The notes: generated by a model from the sequence alone, not told the origin. Counted from the first letter of the stretch, positions 1 through 9,158 are shown. The stretch is 64,000 nt of DNA from Bacteroidaceae bacterium (GCA_017617315.1 JAFZWM010000044.1:21755-85754), one strand, 5' to 3'. Numbers and translations are program-made.

Positions 1-1
1 T

Positions 2-3000
2 GATAAGGGTTATCTGAATGTGGTTTCTGAGTATATAATGAAGAAGAAAGCACGTGAGGCTATAGATGTGTATATAGAAGAGCATATACCATACCTGAAA
101 ACAACGGACAGAGGATATGAGCTCAGTACAGATCCTTCCTTCTCTTTTACGAAGGCAAATCTTGAAGTACATGCAGATCTGTTGAGTTGCAACTGGTTGG
201 ATGTATATACTACCAACTATGACAATCTACTTGAAGAGGCATCCAATATAAGAAAGTATTCTTATAGGAAGGTAGTTAACGACTACGACCTTGGTAATGG
301 AAATGCAAATTCAAGAAATATAATCAAGTTGCATGGAGATTTGGTAGAAAATAGTCTTGATGCCAAATATGAGTTTGACAATGATAAAACCTTACGCTAT
401 ATCATTGCACAAGAGGACTATGATACATATCCCAAGAAGCATGAAGCATTTACTCAACTGATGAGAATATCCATGCTCAAGGGTGTATTCTTGCTGGTGG
501 GGTTCTCTGGGGAGGATCCTAATTTCATTGCATGGCTGAACTGGATGAAGGATGTTCTTGACAGGGAACCAAATACTAAGAAGGATGACAAGAAAATTTA
601 TTTGCTTGTGTTGAACAGACCTAAGTATGATAAACAGAAAGATTTGTTCTATAAGAATCATCGTATAGGTCTGATATGCATGGACGATGATGACTTTGTT
701 GCAGAGATAACAGGAACAAATCCTGATGGCGGAATACCAATTCATAATCTTTCAACGAGTGAGAAGTTTCATTATTTGTTCAAATATTTGCGAAATACAG
801 ACATTGATGGAAGCATAAAAGCAAAAAGGGAGTACAATCAATTATGGAGTCAATTGGATGGACAAATAGAAAGAGGAGGAAACATTGGTGAGCTTATAAA
901 CGATATCAAGGGATTTACTCCGAAAATATGTAATCTCAAAGATATCATGTTCCAAGAACGTGTACTTGAGCATTTACTTAAAAAGAATGATTGGACGGAA
1001 ATAAATTGCCAATGTGCAAATGCTGCCATTGGTGATATGGGCGTATTGGGTAGATTATATGCAGACTCCTTGCCTGAGGATATAACGAGGAATTTTGATG
1101 CATGGGACCATGTATCATCACTCACCAGTTTGTTAGAGAATAAATATAAGCCAATTGAGAATCCGACAAGTAATGATGTAATCTACCATAACCTGCTATA
1201 CTATGCATATAATCTCAATGTGCGTCAGGTGAGGTACATTGTTGATAATTGGAATCCATCAGACCGTTATGTACAAATGTGGGCAATGTTTTGCTCGTAT
1301 TGGAATAAAAGAAAGGCAGTAAAAAAACTTGATGAATACATTGCATCTGAAAAAAATATTGAGGACAGGTACAATGCTTCGTATATTCGCAATTGTGTAG
1401 ATTACCAGAAACCACAGGTGTATAATTGCTATGAGTATTCAGAAGTTGATGGATTCAGAGAAATAAGTGAAAAGCTCATATCTGACATACAGAAAAACAG
1501 AAAGACCATTAAACCTCATGGATGGCATGGATATGAATATCTGATAGGTCATGAGAATGCAAAGTTCTGTGCTGCTATCAGATTTTTGTCGTTGATGCAA
1601 AATACCGGCATCATGCCTTCTGCTGGAATTGTCAGTTTTGTCTTAGCCGCAAATTGGTATAATGTATTCGAGCAGATTTACGAAAAATTTCCTTATCCAT
1701 CTCTTTTCTATAGCTTACAGATCAGGGATGAAAAGATACTCACTCGTATAGGTCAGGATTTTGCATATTCAGAGTATCTATATGACACATTGCCAGATTT
1801 GTCTTCAAAACTGTTGAACTGTATTGCTAACCAAAAATACTTTGGAAATGGCGATGCATATTGGATTGTGCTTTCCGAAATGTTAGTTGCAGTAAATCCT
1901 GAGATATGGATAGACAAGTTCGCTGAAGTTATTGATAGTGTTTTCTTACCTAACATTTTGCACCTCACCTACATGACTGCTCCATACAGGGCCGTCAAAA
2001 GATGTTTGGAATATATTAGTGACAATGGACATAAGCAGAAGGTTGTTGCCATATTTGTCAAACATGCACATTTAGATCCTATAGGTACTGGTGATATCTT
2101 GGCAAATATGATACCTATAACGGAAATCTCAGAGGAAGTAAGGAAATGTATATGTGGTCTGTTAGAATCGTTGCCGATATCTAAATCTTATTTATGGGAT
2201 GCAGTTCTGCTGAAAAACAAGGATATAACAGAATCAATAGCAGACATTGTGGCAAAAAAGATTGTAAAAGAGCAAATAACTCCTGGCCCAACTGATAAAC
2301 AACAAGTAATACACACCTTGTCCTATTTGACAAATGGTAATAGTAATGCTGTTGAAAAAGTAAAGGAATATATCTTGTCTTCAGATATTTGGAACTGTGG
2401 TGTGACGAGTCCTACATCAGGAGGATCACCAATATATCTTGATTTATCAAAGATTAGTAAAGACATTGTCTGGACACAGAAAGAGCTTAAGGCTATAGCA
2501 GACAATGTTGACAAGAATCTGACCCTGTTAGAGTCTATTTCATTCCATGATGGATTCTTTACAGATTGTTATGCAAGATTACTGAACGGCATAATCAACT
2601 TCGTAAATTGGCGAGTAAAAGAAGATGATAAAGAGTTGTTTTTTAAACTCAAAAACAGAGCAGTCGCTTTGCTGGCTAAGCTTTATGATGGTAATGACTT
2701 TTATCATGCATTGAGTTCTGATGATACTGAACAAATAGCTATAAACGGTAATTCTCTGTTGTATCGAATAGAAAGAGATGGCTTTGATCAATATCTATCG
2801 GAGGTAATGATGTTTATGGCGAAAGCAATGAACCCGCAACAATTAGGATTTCAATATTCACTATCGTTCGTATCGTATCTAACAGATAAATATCTGGAAG
2901 AACTTAAGAAGGCAAATCTCATACATGTGGTCATAAGCATACTGTCGAAGTATTCAATGATAGAGTGGTCGGAGCTGGATCTGAATCTGCCAGAGACATT

Positions 3001-3118
3001 CAAATGGTTGATTCGTATAGCCGAGAATATGCAGTCTGAAACTGGTGAAAATACTATTGTAAAGTATTGGACATCAGAAAAAATGGTTTTGAGGTTTAAT
3101 ATAAGAGTTACGGATTGA
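2..3118 (+). CDS. SIR2-like domain protein with large helical C-terminal region (5' partial)
   Basis: The reading frame is open from the window edge, so the true start lies upstream; the first possible internal start is a GTG at 20. Counting from that GTG, residues 64-68 read TTNYD, 104-108 LHGDL and 161-169 GFSGEDPNF, the classic ordered motifs of SIR2_2-type domains; N66 and H105 are the positions expected for NAD binding/hydrolysis. The upstream glycine-rich GAG motif is missing because of truncation. The remaining ~850 residues have no P-loop or recognisable enzyme motif and look mostly helical. SIR2-like proteins of this size with a helical C-terminal region include NAD-depleting anti-phage effectors such as DSR proteins, which is the inferred role. 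The stop overlaps the start region of the next gene. AT-rich composition unlike most of the window suggests acquisition. Confidence 0.8.
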   Translation, partial: DKGYLNVVSEYIMKKKAREAIDVYIEEHIPYLKTTDRGYELSTDPSFSFTKANLEVHADLLSCNWLDVYTTNYDNLLEEASNIRKYSYRKVVNDYDLGNGNANSRNIIKLHGDLVENSLDAKYEFDNDKTLRYIIAQEDYDTYPKKHEAFTQLMRISMLKGVFLLVGFSGEDPNFIAWLNWMKDVLDREPNTKKDDKKIYLLVLNRPKYDKQKDLFYKNHRIGLICMDDDDFVAEITGTNPDGGIPIHNLSTSEKFHYLFKYLRNTDIDGSIKAKREYNQLWSQLDGQIERGGNIGELINDIKGFTPKICNLKDIMFQERVLEHLLKKNDWTEINCQCANAAIGDMGVLGRLYADSLPEDITRNFDAWDHVSSLTSLLENKYKPIENPTSNDVIYHNLLYYAYNLNVRQVRYIVDNWNPSDRYVQMWAMFCSYWNKRKAVKKLDEYIASEKNIEDRYNASYIRNCVDYQKPQVYNCYEYSEVDGFREISEKLISDIQKNRKTIKPHGWHGYEYLIGHENAKFCAAIRFLSLMQNTGIMPSAGIVSFVLAANWYNVFEQIYEKFPYPSLFYSLQIRDEKILTRIGQDFAYSEYLYDTLPDLSSKLLNCIANQKYFGNGDAYWIVLSEMLVAVNPEIWIDKFAEVIDSVFLPNILHLTYMTAPYRAVKRCLEYISDNGHKQKVVAIFVKHAHLDPIGTGDILANMIPITEISEEVRKCICGLLESLPISKSYLWDAVLLKNKDITESIADIVAKKIVKEQITPGPTDKQQVIHTLSYLTNGNSNAVEKVKEYILSSDIWNCGVTSPTSGGSPIYLDLSKISKDIVWTQKELKAIADNVDKNLTLLESISFHDGFFTDCYARLLNGIINFVNWRVKEDDKELFFKLKNRAVALLAKLYDGNDFYHALSSDDTEQIAINGNSLLYRIERDGFDQYLSEVMMFMAKAMNPQQLGFQYSLSFVSYLTDKYLEELKKANLIHVVISILSKYSMIEWSELDLNLPETFKWLIRIAENMQSETGENTIVKYWTSEKMVLRFNIRVTD

Positions 3119-3120
3119 GT

Positions 3121-4380
3121 ATGAATTTCCAATATGATGAGAGTACATACGAGGGGGAAGTAAGAGGTGCGTATAAGACAGGGTGTTTCGAGATTGCATT
3201 GAACTGCGAGTTTAATATGAATCTCGAGTTGATGAAGACAGCAGACCTCGGAACTTTCCTTCATGAGTATGTTCACTTCCTGCAGAATATTTCTACTCCT
3301 TGGGGTATTCATGCTGGAATTGTGAGGAATAATGACTTATGCGAAATGATTCACTCGATGGAGCCTCTGGAGGAAATACATTTGCCTTATAAGTTTGAAC
3401 CATCGCAGGAACAGAAATTGCGTAGGAGTTGGCTCCAATGCAGCATTGGTACCGGTCATTCAAAAGTAAAGATTGACAGGACGAAGGCAAGCAGTTTCTT
3501 TTATCGTGATATTGATGGTTTCCCTATTGCAATGCATGAAGTCGTTTTCTCTGTAAAAGATGAGAATGGGGCTGATGTTGATATTGTCATAGGTGCAACT
3601 ATCATCAAGGAGAGTATGGCTGTGATGTATCAATCGTTGATAGATCCAGACTGTGTGTCGGAGCATCCAGATGTTCCATATAATGTAATACAGATATGGT
3701 GCGAGAAGCATTTCCCAAATGTAGCTGGTGATACTAAAAAACTGATATGCTTATGTTATATTTCATTGTTTAATCTTGATCCAGGTTTTTCGTTGATGCT
3801 ACTTCTCCGTGAAGCAAATCTGCATCCAGAGAAAAGCGGCATCGAGTTTTTTGATGAATACAAGGAAGAATATGCCACAAGCGATGGGAAGAAAGTAAAG
3901 ATTGTGGATTTCTTTAACCATCTCATAGAGCAGTATAAAATTTCGTTGAGAGGAGTTTTGCCATGTGACTTGGATTATACAAGTCTGTTGCTGGATAGAG
4001 TCAAGCTTGAAAATGGTATAGTCCCGATTCTGAATGTTCTGAATACAGATAGTTTTGGTATTGAGAATGTGAATAGCCTCATTTCTTACCTTGGCCTGCC
4101 TTTTATGCATCAAGCGGATGGCAAGCAGTTTTATACGCTCGTGGATGGAAGACAACATTCGTTTCAAGATGTAGTAGTGATAGCAGGAAATGCAGCTATG
4201 TATGATTACTTTATGGATCCATACAGGAACTATGGTTCATGTCCATTTAGAATTCTTTGTGATAGGGACGAACCAGAATGTTGGGATACGCCATGGAAGC
4301 AGAAAGAATGTATCTTTGAAGTTGGTGTAGGCTCTTTAAACTTAGAGAGAAAACGATTTGTGAAGGATTACATACAATAA
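3121..4380 (+). CDS. HExxH metallopeptidase-like protein coupled to the SIR2 gene
   Basis: About 419 residues. A TTG at 3115 overlaps the upstream stop, but the ATG at 3121 is preferred; either way the gene abuts the SIR2 gene, so the two are probably co-translated. Near residue 48 it carries FLHEYVHFLQ, an HExxH zinc-peptidase signature, and about 130 residues later IKESMA, which could supply the third (Glu) zinc ligand as in gluzincin-like folds. The C-terminal 50 residues hold four cysteines in a CPFRILC / ECWDTP / KEC arrangement that might bind another metal. No signal peptide is visible, so it is probably cytoplasmic. I do not recognise a named family. Metallopeptidases do occur as regulators or effectors in anti-phage operons, so a protease partner of the SIR2 protein is a reasonable inference, not a demonstrated one. 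Confidence 0.75.
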   Translation: MNFQYDESTYEGEVRGAYKTGCFEIALNCEFNMNLELMKTADLGTFLHEYVHFLQNISTPWGIHAGIVRNNDLCEMIHSMEPLEEIHLPYKFEPSQEQKLRRSWLQCSIGTGHSKVKIDRTKASSFFYRDIDGFPIAMHEVVFSVKDENGADVDIVIGATIIKESMAVMYQSLIDPDCVSEHPDVPYNVIQIWCEKHFPNVAGDTKKLICLCYISLFNLDPGFSLMLLLREANLHPEKSGIEFFDEYKEEYATSDGKKVKIVDFFNHLIEQYKISLRGVLPCDLDYTSLLLDRVKLENGIVPILNVLNTDSFGIENVNSLISYLGLPFMHQADGKQFYTLVDGRQHSFQDVVVIAGNAAMYDYFMDPYRNYGSCPFRILCDRDEPECWDTPWKQKECIFEVGVGSLNLERKRFVKDYIQ

Positions 4381-4638
4381 CGTTCCTTTGAATATGCGCG
4401 TGCGCTTGTTTTGAACAATCTATTATTAGATTGGAAGCCTAATCCCAACCATGTCAAATGAACCGATTGAAAGTATCGCTGCAAGTTCTTACAAATTAGG
4501 ACAACTCATAGATAATAGCAATAGTTTCTCAAATGGATTCAAGTGCCATTTGGGAAACTATTGCAAAGGGAATCGGGACATAGGTTTCTATTCTCCACCC
4601 CAGTTCACTAGGGTCCAATTAAAATTAACCAATGTTTA
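4381..4638. other. non-coding stretch with no recognised feature
   Basis: Between the HExxH gene and the minus-strand remnants there is no convincing reading frame, RNA or terminator. A CCCCAGTTCACTAGGG word near 4603-4618 is weakly palindromic. Nothing else was seen. Confidence 0.4.
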
Positions 4639-4815
4639 TTACAATGATTCAGGCTCGTCTTCTGTATCTATTTCCTCAGACTCCGTCTTCGGATGTGTAA
4701 GCTCCTTGATAATATCAATGAATGAATTCTTATTATAGAAGTATCCTTCATCTTCCTTCAACTTATCTGCAATAATAGACAGGCCATAGTTAATGTACTC
4801 TTCCATTGTAGTCAT
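4639..4815 (-). CDS. small acidic-tailed hypothetical protein, possibly the 3' end of a broken gene
   Basis: A 58-residue frame starts MTTMEEYINYGLSI and ends in an acidic tail ESEEIDTEDEPESL. Codon choice and the amphipathic helical composition look coding. The frame stays open upstream for at least a dozen codons (reading [13 protein letters not shown]) into DNA that encodes the leucine-rich repeats in a different frame. It may therefore be the C-terminal remnant of a larger protein joined to the repeat gene by recombination, rather than a complete small gene. I do not recognise the family. Confidence 0.35.
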   Translation of the reverse strand: MTTMEEYINYGLSIIADKLKEDEGYFYNKNSFIDIIKELTHPKTESEEIDTEDEPESL

Positions 4816-5029
4816 TAAAAGTGCTACGGTTTCATTGACAGAAAGCGTAGTTTCCGATACTGGTTACGCAGTTTGGTATATTGATGGATGTAAGTGCATC
4901 GCAACAGGCAAAAGTGTGGCTTCCGATTCTAGTCACGCTGTTCGGGATAGTAATTGGTGTAAGTCTATAACACCATGAGAAAGCGTAGTCTACGATACTA
5001 GTCACGTTGTTTGGTATATTGATGTATAT

Positions 5030-5038
5030 AAGCAGTAA
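5030..5038. repeat. left target-site duplication of the IS element
   Basis: The 9-bp direct repeat AAGCAGTAA abuts the left terminus of the insertion and recurs at 6361-6369. It encodes Leu-Leu-Leu of the interrupted gene on the minus strand. Confidence 0.85.
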
Positions 5039-6360
5039 CACTGCTGTCCGGTTAAATATCGGGATATACAACTTAACATACTTATAATTAACAATATATA
5101 GCGTTCTCCGGATTTTTGGATTAAATTTTTGTACATTAGCAATTATGCCTCTAATGGCCATATATTGCTATAATGAGTACGAGAAAGACCATTTTTTCAC
5201 AGATTATGTCTCTGGTTTCACGTTATGAATTCCAGAAATGTGTTGACCGCTACAAGGGTGACAGGCGTACCAGATCATTTACTTGCTTTGATCAATTCAA
5301 GGTCATGAGTTTTGCTCAGTTTACTGACAGGGCAGGCCTAAGAGACATAGAGATGACACTTGAATTCTGCGGAAAGGATCTCTACCATGCAGGTTTATGC
5401 TCTGTTCCCAAATCAACATTGGCAGAAGCCAACGAGAAGCGGAACTGGGAGATTTACAGGGATTTTGCACAAATCCTTATAAGGGAGGCAAAGGAACTGT
5501 ATCGTGATGACTACTTCCGGCTTGGTCTCAAAGAGATGGTCTATGCTTTGGACAGCACCACCATACGTCTATGCCTGGAATTATCTCCTTGGGCAGAGTT
5601 TCATCATGGCGAAGGAGCTGTGAAGATGCATACTCTGATTGACTTGAGAGGAAGCATTCCGTCCTACATCATAATGACTAACGGATTGGTGCATGACTCA
5701 AAGGTGATGCCAATGATACCTGTAGAGGCTTCCGCTTTCTATCTTATGGATAAAGGCTACGTCTTCTTCAAGCAGCTTTATGAGTGTTTCCATCTCAAAG
5801 GAGCATTCTTTGTCACAAGAGCAAAAGACAACATGGTCTATGAGATTGTGGAGGAGCATGAGGTTGACCAATCGACAGAACTCATCAGTGACCAGATTAT
5901 TCGCCTTACGGGTAAGAATCCAACCGTGGAATATCCCGAACCATTGCGTATGGTAGTGTACGAGGATTATTCTACTGATAATGTATATCGTTTCTTGACG
6001 AACAACTTAACCATTGATTCTCTGACTGTCGCAGAACTTTACAGGGAAAGATGGATGGTCGAACTGTTCTTCAAATGGGTAAAGCAGCATCTGCACATCA
6101 AGAAGTTTTACGGAACAACTGAGAATGCTGTCTATCTACAACTTTGGATTGCCGTATGTGACTATTTGCTACTCATCATCGCGAAGAAGAAATTCTGTCT
6201 GCCTCAGTCGCTTCATACAATCTCAAATGCTATTGGTCCGCTTCTATTCAAACAAAGTGATATCCATTCCATATTCAATGTAACTAAAGAGATTTATAAT
6301 CGTTCGGACAATCAACCAATACAACTTGCTTTGTGGTGAGATTTTAACCGGACACTAGTG
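5039..6360 (+). mobile_element. 1322-bp IS4-family insertion sequence
   Basis: The element is bounded by imperfect 18-bp terminal inverted repeats. The left end reads CACTGCTGTCCGGTTAAA and the right end, reverse-complemented, CACTAGTGTCCGGTTAAA, matching at 16 of 18 positions. Perfect 9-bp direct repeats (5030-5038 and 6361-6369) flank it. It contains one intact transposase gene. A 9-bp duplication and this size fit IS4-family subgroups. The intact transposase and identical target copies suggest a recent, possibly active insertion. Confidence 0.9.
5173..6339 (+). CDS. IS4-family DDE transposase (DUF4372 plus DDE_Tnp_1 type)
   Basis: 388 residues, full length. The N-terminal ~75 residues (IFSQIMSLVSRYEFQKCV onwards) are the DUF4372-type DNA-binding region typical of Bacteroidales IS4 elements. 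The RNase-H-like core carries catalytic Asp127 (ALDST), Asp193 (LMDKGY) and Glu297 within the YREK signature Y290-R293-E297-K304. It catalyses cut-and-paste transposition of the surrounding element. The frame is intact from ATG to TGA, and the stop lies about 20 bp inside the right inverted repeat. It reads opposite to the gene it interrupts. Confidence 0.92.
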   Translation: MSTRKTIFSQIMSLVSRYEFQKCVDRYKGDRRTRSFTCFDQFKVMSFAQFTDRAGLRDIEMTLEFCGKDLYHAGLCSVPKSTLAEANEKRNWEIYRDFAQILIREAKELYRDDYFRLGLKEMVYALDSTTIRLCLELSPWAEFHHGEGAVKMHTLIDLRGSIPSYIIMTNGLVHDSKVMPMIPVEASAFYLMDKGYVFFKQLYECFHLKGAFFVTRAKDNMVYEIVEEHEVDQSTELISDQIIRLTGKNPTVEYPEPLRMVVYEDYSTDNVYRFLTNNLTIDSLTVAELYRERWMVELFFKWVKQHLHIKKFYGTTENAVYLQLWIAVCDYLLLIIAKKKFCLPQSLHTISNAIGPLLFKQSDIHSIFNVTKEIYNRSDNQPIQLALW

Positions 6361-6369
6361 AAGCAGTAA
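6361..6369. repeat. right target-site duplication of the IS element
   Basis: AAGCAGTAA, identical to 5030-5038, directly follows the right inverted repeat. Confidence 0.85.
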
Positions 6370-6498
6370 TGTAAAAATAAAAAATAATAATTTCTTCATA
6401 ATCATTATTGTTAACATTCTATAAATGCACAAAAGTACAAATTTGCTGAGAGTACGCAAAAAATATAAACTGTTTTTGTCGAATTTTCTTATAAACAA

Positions 6499-6526
6499 AA
6501 AAGAGGACTAAATATAGCCCTCTTTT
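6499..6526 (-). terminator. bidirectional terminator hairpin downstream of uxaA
   Basis: AAAAGAGG at 6499-6506 pairs with CCTCTTTT at 6519-6526, and the stem is extended by CTA/TAG across one mismatch; A and T runs on either side allow function on both strands. It lies about 35 bp beyond the uxaA stop. Confidence 0.7.
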
Positions 6527-6560
6527 ACCGTTGCTGAAAACGGATTTTATAGCGTGTGTT

Positions 6561-8057
6561 TTATAGAGTTACACCATTCTTGAAAATTGCAATCTCGCGG
6601 TATCCGTTCTTCTCGTTGTTTACGAGCTCCTCGCCGCTTGCAACCTTTATGATATAGTCTATGAACTTCTCCGACAGGTTCTCCATTGTCTCGCCCTGAA
6701 CAAGAACGCCAGCGTTGAAGTCAATCCACTTTGGCTTGTTGTTGTAGAGGTTAGAGTTTGTCGAAATCTTCATTGTCGGAACGTAAGTGCCGAATGGCGT
6801 TCCGCGGCCGGTTGTAAACAGAACCATGTGGCATCCGCATGATGCGAGGGCTGTTGCTGCAACAAGGTCGTTGCCCGGAGCAGACAGAAGGTTCAAGCCC
6901 TTGACCTCAAGACGCTCGCCATAGGCCATAACGCCGCTTACAGGACCTTTACCGCACTTCTGGGTACAGCCGAGAGCCTTGTCCTCTAGTGTTGAGATAC
7001 CGCCCGCCTTGTTACCCGGAGAAGGGTTCTCGCCAACAGGCTCGCCGTGTGCAAGGAAGTAGCTCTTGAAGTCGTTAATCAACTTAACGGTCTGGTCGAA
7101 CAACTCCGGAGTCTTGCAACGGTTCATCAGGATAGTCTCTGCGCCGAACATCTCAGGCACTTCGGTAAGAACTGTTGTTCCGCCCTGAGCCACAAGAAAG
7201 TCGGAGAATACGCCAAGAAGAGGGTTGGCTGTGATGCCCGAGAAACCGTCAGAGCCGCCGCACTTCAAGCCAACGCGAAGCTCGTGCAGAGGCACATCAA
7301 CGCGCTTGTCCTGCTTAGCCTTCTCGTAGAGGCCTCTCAGAATCTTCATTCCTTCCTCAACCTCGTCGCCCTCGACCTTCTGCGTTGTCATGAACTTAAC
7401 GCGCTCCTCGTCGAACTCGCCGATGAACTCCTTGAATACGTCAGGCTGGTTGTTCTCGCAGCCGAGGCTCACAACGAACACCGCTCCTGCGTTAGGGTGC
7501 TTAACCATGTCGCGCAGAATCTTCTTTGTGTTCTCGTGGTCGTCGCCAAGCTGAGAGCATCCGTAGTTGTGAGGGAAGGCCACGATGGCGTCTACGCCCT
7601 CGCCCTTAGTCTCTTCCTGCAACTGCTTTGCAAGCTTGTCTACAATACCGTTGACACATCCTACAGTTGGAATAATCCATACCTCGTTGCGGATACCAAC
7701 GTCGCCGTTCTTTCTGCGATAGCCCTTGAAGGTAAGGTTGCGGTCGGCAATGTCGAGGTCGCACTTAACAGGGTTGTAGGTATAGTCGAGCAATCCTGCA
7801 AGATTAGTCTTCAGGTTGTTCTCGTTTACCCAGTCGCCTTGCTTAAGGTTCTGCTTTGCATGACCGATAGGGTAGCCGTACTTTATAACGTCTACGCCCT
7901 CGTTAATGTCCTCGAGAAGGATTTTATGACCGGCAGGTGTATCCTGATTCACCTTTATCTCTTTGCCATCAATAGCTATAGTCTCGCCAGCGCTTATTGG
8001 CTGAATGGCAACCACCACGTTGTCGGCAGGGTTGATTTTTAAAAACTTATTCTCCAT
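6561..8057 (-). CDS. uxaA: UxaA-family altronate dehydratase
   Basis: 498 residues, the normal length for the fused form. The N-terminal ~95 residues are the SAF-like small domain (NVVVAIQPISAGETIAI); the rest is the UxaA C-terminal catalytic region with GYRRKNGDVGIRNEVWIIPT, FPHNYGCSQLGDD and LKCGGSDGFSGITANP. The family dehydrates D-altronate (or a related sugar acid) to 2-keto-3-deoxygluconate with a metal cofactor in the cytoplasm. It lies 24 bp downstream of a LacI-type regulator on the same strand and is divergent from KDG kinase and KDPG aldolase, which complete the pathway from its product. The ATG at 8057 is the only sensible start. Galactarate or altronate specificity cannot be separated by eye, but the pathway context favours altronate. 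Confidence 0.9.
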   Translation of the reverse strand: MENKFLKINPADNVVVAIQPISAGETIAIDGKEIKVNQDTPAGHKILLEDINEGVDVIKYGYPIGHAKQNLKQGDWVNENNLKTNLAGLLDYTYNPVKCDLDIADRNLTFKGYRRKNGDVGIRNEVWIIPTVGCVNGIVDKLAKQLQEETKGEGVDAIVAFPHNYGCSQLGDDHENTKKILRDMVKHPNAGAVFVVSLGCENNQPDVFKEFIGEFDEERVKFMTTQKVEGDEVEEGMKILRGLYEKAKQDKRVDVPLHELRVGLKCGGSDGFSGITANPLLGVFSDFLVAQGGTTVLTEVPEMFGAETILMNRCKTPELFDQTVKLINDFKSYFLAHGEPVGENPSPGNKAGGISTLEDKALGCTQKCGKGPVSGVMAYGERLEVKGLNLLSAPGNDLVAATALASCGCHMVLFTTGRGTPFGTYVPTMKISTNSNLYNNKPKWIDFNAGVLVQGETMENLSEKFIDYIIKVASGEELVNNEKNGYREIAIFKNGVTL

Positions 8058-8081
8058 AAGATGTGTAATTGTATGTTTATT

Positions 8082-9158
8082 TTATTTATTCAAAGAAGTG
8101 TAGTAGTCGATGTTTTCGGCGCACAGCAAGTCAATCGGCATGTAGTTAATCTGCTCCACCTCCTTATGGAAAATAAGATGGTCGCAGAGGCTTGTTACGG
8201 CTCTGTATCCCTGCTGGTGAGGCTGCTGCGCGATGAGGAACTGGATGTTGTTTCCGTTCTTCAGGAATTCGACGTTCTGTTCCAGAAGGTCGTATCCGAT
8301 AAGGCGGAAGTTGCTCTTGCCCAGTTCCTGAAGGTATTCGCTTATAAGATATGCTTTAGAGTTGAAAGTAAGGCCTATGGTAACACTCTCATGGCGCTCG
8401 AAGTACTTTCGCATCACTTCCATGTCGTGCTCCTTGTTGTTCATGGCCAGGTCTATAGTTGAAAGTTCACAGTCAGGATGGTTCTTGCGCATGTATTCCT
8501 CGAAGCCCAGCTCTCTGTTGTTCTGCTGGTTCGTTCCGATGCGCCCGATGTATATTTGTCTGAAGATGACAACCTCCTTGATGCCGGGCTCTATCATGAG
8601 CAGCATCTTGGCTGCAAGAGCTCCGCTTCGGCTTGAGTTCTGTCCGAAGAAGGCGATAGGCTCGAGGTTGTCGATGTTAGAGTCTATGAAAACGTAAGGA
8701 ATCTCTTTTTCCTGAAGCATGTCGGTGAGTTTCTTTGTGTTGTCCTCCTCGACAGGCGACAGAATTACGCCGTCGGGTTCTTTGTCCATTACGAGCTTTA
8801 TCGACTTAACGAAAGAGTCGATGTCGTACTGGTCGTAGTACACCATGCTAAGTGTTATGTGAAAATCGTGCATCTCGTTCATGCATTGCAACGCTCCGGC
8901 CTCCACGTCAGACCAGTATTCGCCTTCGTTGTGCTTTGGCAGCAGGCAAACGAAGTGGTATTTCTTGTTGCTTGCCAGGGCGCTTGCGTACATGTTTGGC
9001 TGATAATTCATTTCTTTCAGAATTTTGCGCACTTTCTCTGCACTCGCCAGAGACACGCCCGGACGGTTGTGCAGGACACGGTCGACTGTGCCGACAGATA
9101 CGCCTGCCATGATCGCGATATCCTTGATTCTAATTCTATCAGGAATCTGTTGCTCCAT
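8082..9158 (-). CDS. LacI-family transcriptional regulator of uronate catabolism
   Basis: 358 residues. The helix-turn-helix occupies residues 9-43 (IRIKDIAIMAGVSVGTVDRVL, typical LacI spacing), followed by a hinge and a periplasmic-binding-protein-like sensor domain from about residue 65 (HFVCLLPKHNEGEYWSDVEAGA) to the C-terminus. It precedes uxaA in the same operon and is divergent from kdgK-eda. Local control of both units by a sugar acid or KDG-type effector is therefore inferred. A CG-centred imperfect palindrome overlapping the kdgK promoter is a candidate operator. Confidence 0.88.
   Translation of the reverse strand: MEQQIPDRIRIKDIAIMAGVSVGTVDRVLHNRPGVSLASAEKVRKILKEMNYQPNMYASALASNKKYHFVCLLPKHNEGEYWSDVEAGALQCMNEMHDFHITLSMVYYDQYDIDSFVKSIKLVMDKEPDGVILSPVEEDNTKKLTDMLQEKEIPYVFIDSNIDNLEPIAFFGQNSSRSGALAAKMLLMIEPGIKEVVIFRQIYIGRIGTNQQNNRELGFEEYMRKNHPDCELSTIDLAMNNKEHDMEVMRKYFERHESVTIGLTFNSKAYLISEYLQELGKSNFRLIGYDLLEQNVEFLKNGNNIQFLIAQQPHQQGYRAVTSLCDHLIFHKEVEQINYMPIDLLCAENIDYYTSLNK

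Larger units (their letters stand above)
4832..6399 (-). pseudogene. small secreted leucine-rich-repeat (BspA/LRR_5-like) protein gene interrupted by an IS4-type element
   Basis: On the minus strand an ATG at 6399 opens a hydrophobic signal-like stretch MKKLLFFIFTLLL that runs into the insertion element and stops at once. On the other side of the element the same frame resumes after one copy of the duplicated target and encodes three BspA-type repeats ([18 protein letters not shown], then [18 protein letters not shown], then [17 protein letters not shown]) up to the stop at 4832-4834. Removing the element plus one target copy restores a continuous 78-codon frame. The product would be a very short exported LRR protein, probably itself a decayed copy of a larger surface protein. 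The sequence shows the split directly; the family comes from the repeat motif. Confidence 0.75.

Noticed and set aside
7047..8042. 331-codon open frame on the plus strand opposite uxaA
   Set aside because: It is the antisense shadow of a well-supported enzyme gene, has Leu/Val-rich shadow composition and no recognisable motif.
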